Shown here: one piece after another, positions 19,521-27,988 of the stretch
How positions within the stretch are numbered: position 1 is the first letter of the stretch
Layout of the letters: each line of letters starts with the position of its first letter
The notes under the pieces: generated by a model
Seen by the model: the letters and a program-made list of their open reading frames with translations, nothing else
Told to the model about the DNA's origin: nothing
Database searches by the model: none
Assembly (NCBI GenBank): GCA_002049455.2
Contig: KV919296.1
Coordinates: 1 to 27,988 of the forward strand
DNA: 27,988 nucleotides
From: Porphyra umbilicalis
Lineage: Eukaryota; Rhodophyta; Bangiophyceae; Bangiales; Bangiaceae
Reading direction: 5' to 3'
Program-made: the position numbers and the translations under genes

Positions 19521-21032
19521 TCATGACGTCCGCCCCGATGTCGCCGCCGCATACGATTGGGAAGGTGACCGAGGCGGCGTCTCGCCGAGAGAGCCTTGCG
19601 ATGCCAACAGCAGCACGTCAATACCGTCGAGAGGCCGCGACGTAGGAAAGAAGGACCGCCGCGTCGATACCGGAGGACGTTGAGGCGGACGCGGCGGCGG
19701 CGGCAGAAGTGATGGCGACGGCGGCGCTTGCACGGGCGGCGTCGGTGCGGGCACGCGCTGTAACGGCGTGGGCACCCCCGATGGCGGCAGCCGGCCCCAC
19801 CCCCCCGGTGCGGGTGCGATCACCCCCGTGGCGCCGAGCCGCGCGAGCGTCTCCCCCCGCGACGGCCGCGTGTTGAGTGCCCCCGGCGACGGCACGCCGG
19901 CTGCCGATGCCGACCCCAGCGTGCGGCGACCGCTGCCGCCGCTCCTGGCGGGGGCCGGTGTCGACGACCCCGCCGGCGCCGGCGTCGGGCCAGTCGGCGG
20001 CGGCGGCGGTGGCGGCAGCGTGCGCGCCACTTCTGCCGTCGGGGGGCCCATGAGCCGCCGCAAGCGCGCCTCCATCGCACTGCCGGGGCGGATGCATGGC
20101 GCGGGCGCGGGCGCGGCGGGGGCGGCTGCCGACGACACGCCAGCGCCGCTGCAGCCCGGTGGGCGACGGAGCGCGCCGGGCACCGGCGCTAGAAGGAGTG
20201 ACACAGCGTCCACAGCAGGGGCGGGTGCGGGCAGCGTGCCCGACGCGTTGCCGTCGCCGTCTCCTTCCGATGCCGCAGCCGCTGGAGACGCAGCCGCAGC
20301 GGCGGTGGCGGCGGCGGCGGCTGCTGCAGCGGCCAGCGCCGCCGCCCGTGCCGAGGCGCCGCCCGGCCGGCGAGCCACCCCCCCCGGCCACCCCGCCACC
20401 ACCCCATTTCCGCTGCGCCCGCCACCAGCGTCGGCTGTTCGTCCCGCCAGCGCGCCCGTCGCCCGCGGCAGTGCAACGCCAGCGACGCTCGGCCTGGGTC
20501 GCCGACGCCGCACCGCGCGCCGGGCAGAAGGGGGTGCGGATGCCCCGCGGCGGTCGGCCACGGGCAGCGGCACCCCCGCAGCGACCGCGCCGGCCGCCGC
20601 ACCGCCACCGGCAGACCGCCCACCACTGACGGCATGCGGTATGCGGCCGCGCCGTCGGCGGCCACTGGCACTTCCAAGGTTACCCGCCGTCGAGCCCATC
20701 ACCACCGCCCGAACCCGTTCCATTGCACCGGCTGGCGAATACAAGGGTGGTGCAACTCCAAGCGCCGCGGAAGTATGGGGAAGGGGCATGGATGCGAGCA
20801 GAGCAGGCGGACGCACCCGACGCCGCGGCGACGCTGCCCCACCGTCAGCCACAGGCGGCACCCCAGAGCTGCTGCTACTGCCGCTACCGCTGCTACTGCC
20901 GTCAGCGCCGGCGGTGGACGCCAGCGCCGGCGCCTTACCGGCAAATGGCCGGGGCTTGAGTGGCGGCAGTCGATGGTGCGACAAGTCCGACAGTGGTGGG
21001 ACGGTCGACACGTGGTGTTGGTGGTGGGTCAT
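19521..21032 (-). CDS. Disordered Ala/Pro/Gly/Arg-rich hypothetical protein
   Basis: I do not recognise a family. The ATG at 21032 (GCAATGACC context) opens 503 uninterrupted codons to TGA 19523-19521. The N-terminus is His-rich (MTHHQHHVSTVPPLSDLSHH). The body is low complexity, with poly-Ala, Pro runs and SP/TP-rich stretches. A more ordered element may be MEARLRRLMGPPTAEVAR near the middle. A short hydrophobic motif near the C-terminus (RPLDGIDVLLLASQGS) is the best candidate for a conserved binding motif. No signal peptide or membrane segment is seen. The opposite strand has a 434-codon frame (19768-21072) with the same third-codon positions, so base composition does not settle the strand. 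I prefer this strand for its length, clean ATG and structured ends. Confidence 0.55.
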   Translation of the reverse strand: MTHHQHHVSTVPPLSDLSHHRLPPLKPRPFAGKAPALASTAGADGSSSGSGSSSSSGVPPVADGGAASPRRRVRPPALLASMPLPHTSAALGVAPPLYSPAGAMERVRAVVMGSTAGNLGSASGRRRRGRIPHAVSGGRSAGGGAAAGAVAAGVPLPVADRRGASAPPSARRAVRRRRPRPSVAGVALPRATGALAGRTADAGGGRSGNGVVAGWPGGVARRPGGASARAAALAAAAAAAAATAAAAASPAAAASEGDGDGNASGTLPAPAPAVDAVSLLLAPVPGALRRPPGCSGAGVSSAAAPAAPAPAPCIRPGSAMEARLRRLMGPPTAEVARTLPPPPPPPTGPTPAPAGSSTPAPARSGGSGRRTLGSASAAGVPSPGALNTRPSRGETLARLGATGVIAPAPGGWGRLPPSGVPTPLQRVPAPTPPVQAPPSPSLLPPPPRPPQRPPVSTRRSFFPTSRPLDGIDVLLLASQGSLGETPPRSPSQSYAAATSGRTS

Positions 21033-22502
21033 TGCGGCAAAAACGGGAAGAGGGAGGTGGAAGCGCCGGTAGAGAAGTGACCAAGCCAACCACGAGGGAG
21101 CAAGGTGCGTTGACCACCGTCGGCGCGCCACCCCAACGCCAAGCAGCGTGCACAGTCCGCCACACCAGAGCGCAGGGACCGCAGCGTTGATCCGCTACAA
21201 AGTCACTTTGGCCGATCGCGCACAACCCGACCCCACCGCAGCGTCGTGCTAAGGGAGACCTCGCCGCGCCCACACTCGCGGAAAACGGCGAGCGACGCCG
21301 ACAACGACAGCGGTAGTGTGGTTAACCGATGGAAATGCACGGGCCACCCGTGTGGTCCGCTGCTTGCAAGCGGGCCACGCCACACGAGGGAGGCCTCTCC
21401 CCCCCCCCTCTCCCCGTGCTCCTCACTGCACCGTTCACAAGGCGCACCGTGGCCCGCAAGCCTACTCGACTGCCACCACCACCCACTGCCCCGCACCCGT
21501 GTGCAGCAGCGCACGACGGCCGACGCCCCGTATGCACGGCACACACGGCCTCCACTGCAGCGGTGGCCACGCCCCCGCCCGAGTGCTCCCCCCCAGCCAC
21601 GCCCCCTCTCCGCAGCTCCCTACAGCGCCCGCACGCCCGTTATCCCACCGCGCGTGGCAGGAGAACAGCTCCCAGCCCAGTGTGTGCAGCACGCGCACGC
21701 CCACTCACAAAAGTCCCTTCGCGCGGAGACGGGACGGCGGGGGTGTTTGCTGGTGTGGCGGCACCCACCCCCCCTCTGACGCCACCGTTGACCGCCGCAG
21801 CGGCTGTCACCCGCGTAGCCCGTGGCGCCACACGCCGGACGGCTTGCCGTTGCGGGTGCTCGTGCACAATGTCGATGCGGGTGCCGTCGCAGAGTCCGCC
21901 GACAGGTGCCTTGACGCCGCCGCCGAGTGGAGCGGCGCGTGGCGGGGGGTGGCGGGCAGGTGTCGCCGGCGCGCGCGGAGGCGGCGTGACAGCGCTCCTT
22001 GCCGCCGTGTGGGCGCCGGGATGCACGGGCGTTCGCCGAGAGGGGCCGGCCGGCGGCGTGCTCGCTGGCGGCATGGCACGGGCCAGTGGCGCCCGGATGG
22101 GGGGGTTGTGCTGGCCCGCCACACAAATCAAACAGCCACCCACTTCTTTTCGCCAGAGAGGACGTCCCCTGCTCTTGAAAGGTGGGCAGGCCACTTCCAC
22201 AGGTACCCGTTGACAGTGGCCCCGGCGTCCCGAAACGGCGTTTCTGGGCACCATCATCATTCGAAACGGACTAAAGATTTTGTGGCCCGCAACCGCCACC
22301 TGCCGAGAATCTCTGTAATGAGTCACCAATTAGGGGCCTCTCACAGGGTGCGCAACGCCACTGAGATTGCGCGGTGGCGGTCGGAACCGGGCCATCGACT
22401 TCCTGGGCTGGAGGCGGCAAAACGGCCAACTACAGTGGAAAGGAAGATCGTATTCCCCTTCCACGTGAGACAGGTGGCACCCACCTCCGTTCCAATCTTC
22501 GG

Positions 22503-22742
22503 TATGGCGCGTCGCCAAAGAATGATCGGATCCGAGCAAGTTCCACAGCAAGTTGCAGTATGCTGTGACCGTGCTGTGGCTGTGCATAGAAACAAAACTG
22601 CATGCTGAGGGCTCCTGGATGGCTCTGTGGGAGGCAAGGGCGATCACAGCAATTTTAAGTTCTGTGCTGTGAGCTGCTGTGAACGGCTGTGACTTGCTGT
22701 GAGCGTTTTTCAGATCCGATCATTCTTTAGCGACGCGGCATA
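22503..22742. mobile_element. MITE-like element with ~40-bp terminal inverted repeats
   Basis: The ends are inverted copies. Starting with TATGGCGCGTCGCCAAAGAA on one strand, the other end reads TATGCCGCGTCGCTAAAGAA, and both continue into GATCGGATC or GATCGGATC-like sequence. About 28 of the outer 30 positions match. Weaker symmetry continues to about 39 (ACAGCAAGT). There is no room for a transposase. A TA dinucleotide is at each extreme, which could be a target duplication of a Tc1/mariner- or PIF/Harbinger-type element; the family is not determined. Confidence 0.7.
22666..22705 (+). repeat. Four 10-bp repeats GCTGTGANNN
   Basis: GCTGTGA recurs at 22666, 22676, 22686 and 22696, exactly 10 bp apart, inside the inverted-repeat element. 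Further GCTGTG words occur near its left arm at about 22560-22590. Confidence 0.85.
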
Positions 22743-23109
22743 AGTGTGTAGTTGTGTGTTGACTCGTTCGCCTTAGCCTGCTCCTGAGCGTCACGCCGTT
22801 TGCTTCGTCGGCAGCAGATGCGCCAGCAGGCGCACGGCTCTGCCAGTCCGGGTGCCGCTGCCGGTGCTGCCAGTGCAATTGGTTTGGATCTTTGCTCCGC
22901 CGTACGCTCGTTTGCCGGCGGCAGCCTATCTCGACCGCTGGGCGACTCGGCCACCTTTGCTATCTCCGGATTGCTCTTCTTCCTGTTCGACTTTGGCTTG
23001 CTTCTCCTCCAGGCCAGGCCGTCACAGTCCGTACGGCTGTGGCCTTGTTTGACACGGCATCGTTGGTAGCCGTACCAGCCGCATACTGTTCTCCCTTTCT
23101 GTCGTCACC

Positions 23110-24363
23110 ATGAGGTCACAAACTCCCGCCAACGCCCTCTTCCGCCTGCTCCACAATCACCCACTGTCCCTGATCGCCGCCGCGCTGCTGCTGCTGCTGC
23201 GGGGTCTCCCCCCCGTGGACGCGACTTTCGAGCCAGCTCTGTTGTACGACGACCTGGCGCCCACCCTACGCGGCGATACCCCCACGGTCCTGATTTTGCT
23301 CGCGCCATGGTGTGCGGCCTGCCGGTCGGCGGCGCCGGTCGTCGCCGCCCTCGGCGCTGCCGCGTCTGCCGACGGCGCTGCGCTCACCGTCGGCGTCGTT
23401 GACACGGATGAGGAGCCGGGGGTGGCCCCCAAGTTTGGGGTCACCGCCTTCCCAACTATCCTCTTCTTCCCCCCCGCGTACGTGCTGCCCCGCGGCAAAG
23501 CCAACGCCCCCCCGCCCGTGACGTACGCGCCGCGGGAGGGCGACGCGTCGCCGCGGCCGCCACCGCCGTCGTGGCCCGTGGCGTTTGGGGACCACCGGCA
23601 GGCGCCGCTCGTCGCCGCCTGGGCCAACGCCCACGCGGCGTCGACGGTGTGGACCGTGGCCGGCGGGCCGGCGTACGACGCGTGGCTGGCGTCGGTCGGC
23701 GGGGTGCTGCCGCCGACGCCGGCGGCGCAGCCGGTCGCGGCAGACGGCGGCACCGCGGGGGCGGGCGTCACGCCAGACGCGCCCGTGTATCTTGACAAGG
23801 AGGGCGGGGCAGAGGTCAAGATGGAGCTCGACGCCGTGGCGCCCGCCGCCTGGTCGGCGACCACCTTTTGGTCGTCCGTTGCGGGCCACACCCAGGCGCT
23901 CGCCCTGTGGGGCGCCGCCGCGGAGGGCTCCGTCCCCGCCGGCATGGCCTCGGCGCTCATGGGCGGGACGGACGGACCCGGCGACGGCTGGGTTGTCGGC
24001 CTGCTGGCCGACCCGCCAGGCGTCGGCGAGCCCGCCGGCGGCGCCGCCGTCGTCGACGTGTCTGGTGGTGGCACCGGCGACGGAAATAGTGTGTGGGGCG
24101 CTGCAGACGTGCAGCACTGTGGCGGATGGGGGTTTGCAGAGCTCTTTGACTGCATCAACAACTGGGCCGTGCACCGCGCAACGGTCGCGGCGGCAGCGAC
24201 CGAGGGGGGTGTTGCCGCCAACGTCGAGGGGGGAGGAGGGGAGTGGCTTGAAGATGGGGCAGACGGGGGGGCGCGCGAGCCCATGGAGGGGGCGAATGCG
24301 TTCCCCGCAGCGGTTGGCGAAGGGCCGCCGGGCGGCGTCGGGGATATGAAGGAGGAGCTCTGA
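23110..24363 (+). CDS. ER thioredoxin/PDI-like protein with KEEL C-terminus
   Basis: This is a 417-residue secretory-pathway thiol-disulfide oxidoreductase candidate. A signal peptide covers residues 1-~38 (hydrophobic core LSLIAAALLLLLRGL, likely cleavage after VDA). A thioredoxin fold follows, with the active site APWCAAC (Cys 68 and 71) and the cis-proline motif AFPT (Pro 115). The C-terminal half is Ala/Gly-rich, with a Cys pair in HCGGWGFAELFDCINNW, and no second CxxC is visible. The last residues are MKEEL, and KEEL is a known variant of the KDEL retrieval signal. WCAAC differs from the classic PDI WCGHC, so redox potential may differ. The ATG at 23110 has a good context (TCACCATG). It is a single exon with no break. 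Confidence 0.9.
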   Translation: MRSQTPANALFRLLHNHPLSLIAAALLLLLRGLPPVDATFEPALLYDDLAPTLRGDTPTVLILLAPWCAACRSAAPVVAALGAAASADGAALTVGVVDTDEEPGVAPKFGVTAFPTILFFPPAYVLPRGKANAPPPVTYAPREGDASPRPPPPSWPVAFGDHRQAPLVAAWANAHAASTVWTVAGGPAYDAWLASVGGVLPPTPAAQPVAADGGTAGAGVTPDAPVYLDKEGGAEVKMELDAVAPAAWSATTFWSSVAGHTQALALWGAAAEGSVPAGMASALMGGTDGPGDGWVVGLLADPPGVGEPAGGAAVVDVSGGGTGDGNSVWGAADVQHCGGWGFAELFDCINNWAVHRATVAAAATEGGVAANVEGGGGEWLEDGADGGAREPMEGANAFPAAVGEGPPGGVGDMKEEL

Positions 24364-25261
24364 GTGCGCGCTCGAGGGCGTCCCGCTCGTGCCTAACCCA
24401 CTCCCTTTTCTGAACCTTGTCTCGCGTTGTGGGGTTGCTGGTCCAGAGAGGGCTCGTCCGTCCCGCCCGTTGCGCTCCCGTACGGTTGCCCAAGAAGAGG
24501 CCTGCGCTTGTGCAAACCGAGGTGCCTCCGACCCGCCAAACGTGCCGAGCCTGGGATGCGGCAAAGCCCTGCAATTGCCGTCCGTACCAGTACCATAAGT
24601 TGAACGCTTGGCTCAGATCGCATCTGCGGCGGATGCCGATACGCATCCGGTGATCTTGGCCGCTCGTGCCGCCACCCTCGAGGCCAAAAAAAAATCTCCG
24701 GCCCAACATCCAATGGGATTGCATGTCGTTCGCGGTAACCGTCCAGCACACCTGGTTGGCCGCCACCGCTTCCACTCGAATGGACCACCGCACAGACGCG
24801 TTCCAGCCCGGCCCGACACCCTCCTCATGCCCACCGCAAACGTCCCCCCTCCCGCACCACGCCTACGGCGCCATCCGTTCCGCTCCTACAAGCAGGTGCT
24901 GCACGACCGACAGAGGCGGTGCTGCCTGGCCATCCCGACAGGCGGCGCAAAGTTGAAGAGTGGCAAGCCACGTGCGACGCACGCTCTCGTCGCACGCTGC
25001 GGGCGGCCGATAGTGCAGAGCGCCGGTGTCGCCTCGCGTCTAACGCTGGCTACCAGTCCGTCGGGGCCCCAGCTGTTGATCCTCACACAGCTCCTGTCGC
25101 TGTGGGCTGTCGAGCGTGGTCGTGGCTTCCATCCCTCGCCCGTTCCCCGCACGACTCGTTCGTCGCCACGGAGCAGCCCTCTTCCCCCCGACGAGTACCC
25201 CCCGGAGCTAACGTCGTTGTCCTTGTCGTTTGACCCCCCGCCCCCCGCAACTGACCCGACC
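24364..25261. other. Spacer between the PDI-like gene and a small two-exon gene
   Basis: It should hold the PDI-like 3' UTR and the next promoter. The frame of the next gene is open upstream to about 24608, but the residues there look unlike protein and codon use is different. An A run lies near 24686. Confidence 0.5.
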
Positions 25262-25343
25262 ATGGCCTTCATCACGACCCCTGCCCTGCTGGAAACGCGG
25301 CGGCGGTCCCCGCTCCGCCGCCCACGGGTCTGTGTCACGGCGA

Positions 25344-25382
<39 letters not shown>

Positions 25383-25917
25383 TCCCCCGCACTGCCTGGG
25401 TGGCTGCTCCTGCGACCGCCGCCACCGCCGCACGCGTGGCGGCGCGGTCGTGCCCCGCGGACTTCAAGGACGCGCGGCTGGCGGCAGCGGCGGCGGCGGC
25501 ACCGTTGCCCGCGCTGGACACGGTCGACGAGGCGGCCCTGCGGGCGGCCGACATCCAGGAGGCGTTGGCAGACTTGGCGGACCTCCGCCGCCGGGTGGTA
25601 GCGGGTGAGGGACGGCTCGGGAGCGCAACGACGGTACGTGTGTGTGATGTCATGAGACTGGCGGGTGTGGCTAAAGAGGAGCGGCTCTCACTCCTTGCCG
25701 CTAAGTAGGCATCCTGTGTGTTTCATGCGCAAGGAGACCGGCACTCGATGCTAACTAGTCCTGTCCTCTGCCTTGTACTTCTCGACGTGTCTTCTACGCT
25801 CTTATTGTGGGTTGGGCTGCTTGATAGGAGGCCGGTGCTGCTCGCCGTCTGCGTGCTATGGACGCCGTCAAGGCGTCGCTCGAGGCGGAGCTCGGGTCCT
25901 TGGAGTTTGACCGCTGA
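25262..25917 (+). CDS. Small hypothetical protein, probably plastid-targeted, two exons
   Basis: I do not recognise the family. Exon 1 (25262-25633) and exon 2 (25828-25917) give 153 residues. The ATG has context GACCATGG. The N-terminus is basic and hydroxylated (MAFITTPALLETRRRSPLRRPRVCVTAS), resembling a chloroplast transit peptide. A run of about 12 Gly follows. The rest is Ala-rich and helical, with heptad-like acidic and basic residues (DIQEALADLADLRRRVVAGE; in exon 2 AMDAVKASLEAELGSLEF), suggesting a helical hairpin or coiled coil. The intron is phase 0 with donor ACG|GTACGT. Without splicing the frame runs to TAG 25706-25708 with less protein-like residues. The exon 2 codons have the same GC-rich use as exon 1. 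Confidence 0.65.
25634..25827 (+). other. Intron of the small plastid-type gene (194 bp)
   Basis: The donor is ACG|GTACGT and the acceptor TTGATAG|GAG, both phase 0. The length fits the other introns in the window. Confidence 0.65.
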
Positions 25918-26317
25918 GCGTGGTGCCACCGGCGCTGTCTGTTGGCGCCCGGGGCTCAATGCACATCTCGTCGCCTGCGTTGTCAGGGATTCATTGAGTT
26001 CAGCAACCCACTCAGTCCTCGTGTGCAGAGTGTGTATATATGCAAGAGTTTTTTTCTCCACCAGTCGACCGCGTTCTGTGACTGCAACGACCTCTACCCG
26101 TTCCACTGGTTTGCGTGCATACGGTTGTGCCCCTTGAACGCAGACCGCAGCCCTATTCAAACCGCGCACCGCAGCGGCAATCACAGGTAAGCGCGGTTCA
26201 CCACACCCAGCGGCTGAAGGCACCATAGTTTAAGTCAGAAGCACGAAGTCCTCGGGGCATAGGTCAACTCCTACCCGTCAAGCGTCTTCCACCGCCCCCC
26301 ACCCTCCGGCCCCGCCC
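25918..26317. other. Convergent spacer, nothing recognised
   Basis: Moderate-GC 3' flank between the small gene (+) and the kinase gene (-). It includes a TGTATATATG stretch near 26033-26042 and a T run, with no coding signal. Confidence 0.5.
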
Positions 26318-27988
26318 TCAACCAGCCGACGGCGACGTCACCTCCATCGAATCATCAAACTGGAGGGTCCCATCAAGGAGCGCAACCAGCCGCCACACCA
26401 CCTCATTCGCGGTCGGCCGCTGCGAGGGGTCCGCCGCCCAACACCGTTCGATCAGCGCCAGGTACTCGCGGTTCATCGTCGTCGGCAGGATGCCGTCCGG
26501 GTCCTTGCTGTCCAAGGTATTTTGGTCGTTGCTCGACGACGCCACATTGGGCGCGGTGGCCTTGCCGGCGGCGCCACAACTGGGCGCCGAGGGAGCGCCC
26601 GGCACGCCGCTGTCAGGTGGCGGCGCGGCCGCCGATACATTAGTGTCCACCGGTGCGGCCGCCGCGACGACCACCGCTGGTGCCGCCTGGTCGTCACTCA
26701 ACGACGGGATCGACGCCGTGCCGCCCGACGCGTCCAAAGACTTGACAAAGTCGGGCGTGTCACCAAACACCGGCCCTGCCGAAGAGGAGTGAGAAAACTT
26801 GGCGCTGCCATCAACGGCGCTCGATGACAAGTGTCGCAAGCCCAGAGGGGAGGGAAGGGAGAGGAAGTCTTGGGAGGTCTGCTGTCGCGACGGTTGCGCC
26901 TGCCGATGGCGCGCGGAGAAGGACAGGGGCCGCCCAGAGGCGTCGAGTAGGTCGGGCGTGCCGCCAAAGGAGAGCATCCGCCGCGCAAAGAGGTTGCTGT
27001 CGAGCCCGCCACGAGATGGCGCCATGACCGCAACGCTGGACGATCCCACCCCCCGGCCAGTTGTTGACGCCGTCGCCGCCCGCCGCAGCGTGTCGATCGA
27101 GCCGCGTGTCCTATTGACGGGGGCAAGACCACCACCTTCGCGGGAGGCAGCGACCTTGGCATCCAAAAAGCCGCTCGGTGCAACTGGTGGGGACGGCCAC
27201 TTGAGCGGCAGCCCACCCGGTACCACGTGCGGCTCGCACACGCCCGTACTGTGCCTCCGCGCTGGGCTCGGCTGGGTCGACTCGGCCGACCGCGACGAGG
27301 AGGTTGTCAGCTTACGCGACGCAAAGGGCTGCAATGCGGCCATGGGCGCCGTGAGCGACGACATGATGCTGCTGCTGTTGGTTGGCGATGGATCGCCTGT
27401 GGCGTCGGCGCGGCTGCTCGGGGAGGCGGGCAGCAGCTTGTCCCCTATCGCGGCGTTGGCGGCCACCGCCGCCGCCGCCGCGCGGGCGGTGAGGCGGCGC
27501 ATCGGCAAGTCCAAGTAGGGCGCCACGCTCTCCCCCCCAGGCGAGAGGGGCAGCGCCAAGCGGCCCGGGGAGCCGGACCGGCGACCGCGTGGCGGCCCCG
27601 GCCGGGCGCTGCGCAACACCGACGGCGCACGCTTCCCCGCGACGAGGGAGTTGACGCTCGTGCCAAAGCCGTTGAGCAGCGTCGTGCCGCTGGTGGCCGC
27701 CGTCTTGCGCCACGAGGGGGTCGAAGAGAGGGCGCCTGCGGGTTTCTCCGCCGACCCCGAGCCGCTGACCGTTGGCTTGTCCACGGGCGTGCGGGGCCCG
27801 CCCGACGGCCGCCTGTCCACCGTCGGCGGCGAGTGCCGCAGCTGCGTCGGCATTGTGACGCCGGCGGCGTGGGATTCGGCGGCGATGGCGGCAATAGCCA
27901 GCGACGCTGACGTATCGACGGCGGTCAGCTCCTCCGTGTCTGTCAACCCCGCGTCTGACGACGCCCCTGTCTCGTCAGAGGCGAGCAA
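26318..27988 (-). CDS. Protein kinase, C-terminal part (continues beyond the window)
   Basis: The 556 codons run off the right edge of the window and end at a stop at 26320-26318. The last ~50 residues are the end of a protein kinase domain (subdomain XI): REYLALIERCWAADPSQRPTANEVVWRLVALLDG at about 26475-26365. The CW...DP..RPT pattern is typical of TKL and MAPKKK-like kinases. The preceding ~480 residues are Ser/Pro/Ala-rich and show no other kinase subdomain. The catalytic part must therefore lie outside the window, separated from this helix by a very large disordered insert, unless the tail is a remnant. SP/TP and RxxS sites are abundant, so the insert may be heavily phosphorylated. There are no frame breaks. 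Confidence 0.8.
   Translation of the reverse strand: MLASDETGASSDAGLTDTEELTAVDTSASLAIAAIAAESHAAGVTMPTQLRHSPPTVDRRPSGGPRTPVDKPTVSGSGSAEKPAGALSSTPSWRKTAATSGTTLLNGFGTSVNSLVAGKRAPSVLRSARPGPPRGRRSGSPGRLALPLSPGGESVAPYLDLPMRRLTARAAAAAVAANAAIGDKLLPASPSSRADATGDPSPTNSSSIMSSLTAPMAALQPFASRKLTTSSSRSAESTQPSPARRHSTGVCEPHVVPGGLPLKWPSPPVAPSGFLDAKVAASREGGGLAPVNRTRGSIDTLRRAATASTTGRGVGSSSVAVMAPSRGGLDSNLFARRMLSFGGTPDLLDASGRPLSFSARHRQAQPSRQQTSQDFLSLPSPLGLRHLSSSAVDGSAKFSHSSSAGPVFGDTPDFVKSLDASGGTASIPSLSDDQAAPAVVVAAAAPVDTNVSAAAPPPDSGVPGAPSAPSCGAAGKATAPNVASSSNDQNTLDSKDPDGILPTTMNREYLALIERCWAADPSQRPTANEVVWRLVALLDGTLQFDDSMEVTSPSAG

Larger units (their letters stand above)
21033..23109. other. Divergent intergenic region, no gene recognised
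   Basis: The flanking genes start outward, so both promoters lie here. The part at 21330-22110 is GC-rich and open in several frames on both strands without a motif I know. From about 22110 it becomes moderate GC and contains a 240-bp inverted-repeat element at 22503-22742. Confidence 0.5.

Noticed and set aside
21316..22608. 430-codon plus-strand frame
   Set aside because: It runs through moderate-GC sequence and into the inverted-repeat element, with no motif and scattered amino-acid composition.
1..27988. tRNA, rRNA or other structured RNA genes, and TGTAA or AATAAA polyadenylation signals close behind stop codons
   Set aside because: I scanned for T-loop-like GTTCRA words in a cloverleaf context and for the poly(A) motifs just downstream of several stops and found none that I could support.

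Overview
The window is very GC-rich eukaryotic nuclear DNA. It has spliced genes with GT-AG introns of 184-200 bp, long disordered Ala/Gly/Pro/Ser-rich protein segments, no operons, and strongly G/C-ending codons. A nuclear PsbQ-type photosystem II lumen protein with a transit peptide and a twin-arginine lumen signal shows that the organism is photosynthetic. A green microalga fits best, because the targeting peptide lacks an obvious N-terminal signal peptide. An alga with a secondary plastid is not excluded. I do not name a species.

Layout: 60-1765 (+) is the 3' part of a DNAJC21/JJJ1-type ribosome-biogenesis co-chaperone. 3886-5268 (-) is a protein whose N-terminal domain resembles an uncharacterised family I know mainly from phages, large DNA viruses and bacteria. 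5884-6802 (-) is GID8 of the GID/CTLH ubiquitin ligase. 7998-10358 (+) is a PH-like plus CaMKK-type protein kinase whose first stop codon lies inside a consensus splice donor. 11783-12281 (+) is a possible basic protein whose frame is broken at a perfect 32-bp palindrome. 12652-13642 (-) is PsbQ, with an inferred 8-nt first coding exon. 15050-18316 (-) is a large RNase III/dsRBD protein spread over several frames. 19521-21032 (-) is a disordered hypothetical protein. 23110-24363 (+) is an ER-type thioredoxin/PDI-like protein ending in KEEL. 25262-25917 (+) is a small two-exon, probably plastid-targeted protein. 26318-27988 (-) is the C-terminal part of a second protein kinase that continues past the window.

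The genes are housekeeping genes of different pathways and do not form one system. The gene-free stretches fall into two kinds. Some are moderate-GC spacers (about 2.3-3.7, 18.4-19.5 and 22.1-23.1 kb). Others are extremely GC-rich and open in many frames without a recognisable product (10.4-11.6, 13.7-15.0 and 21.3-22.1 kb). Notable non-genic structures are a 240-bp MITE-like inverted-repeat element, a 73-bp duplication, 21-bp and 19-bp triple repeats and the 32-bp palindrome.

Caution on sequence quality: two confident genes change frame only at G or C homopolymer runs, and five of the six changes equal one missing base. Homopolymer under-calling in the assembly is the likeliest cause.
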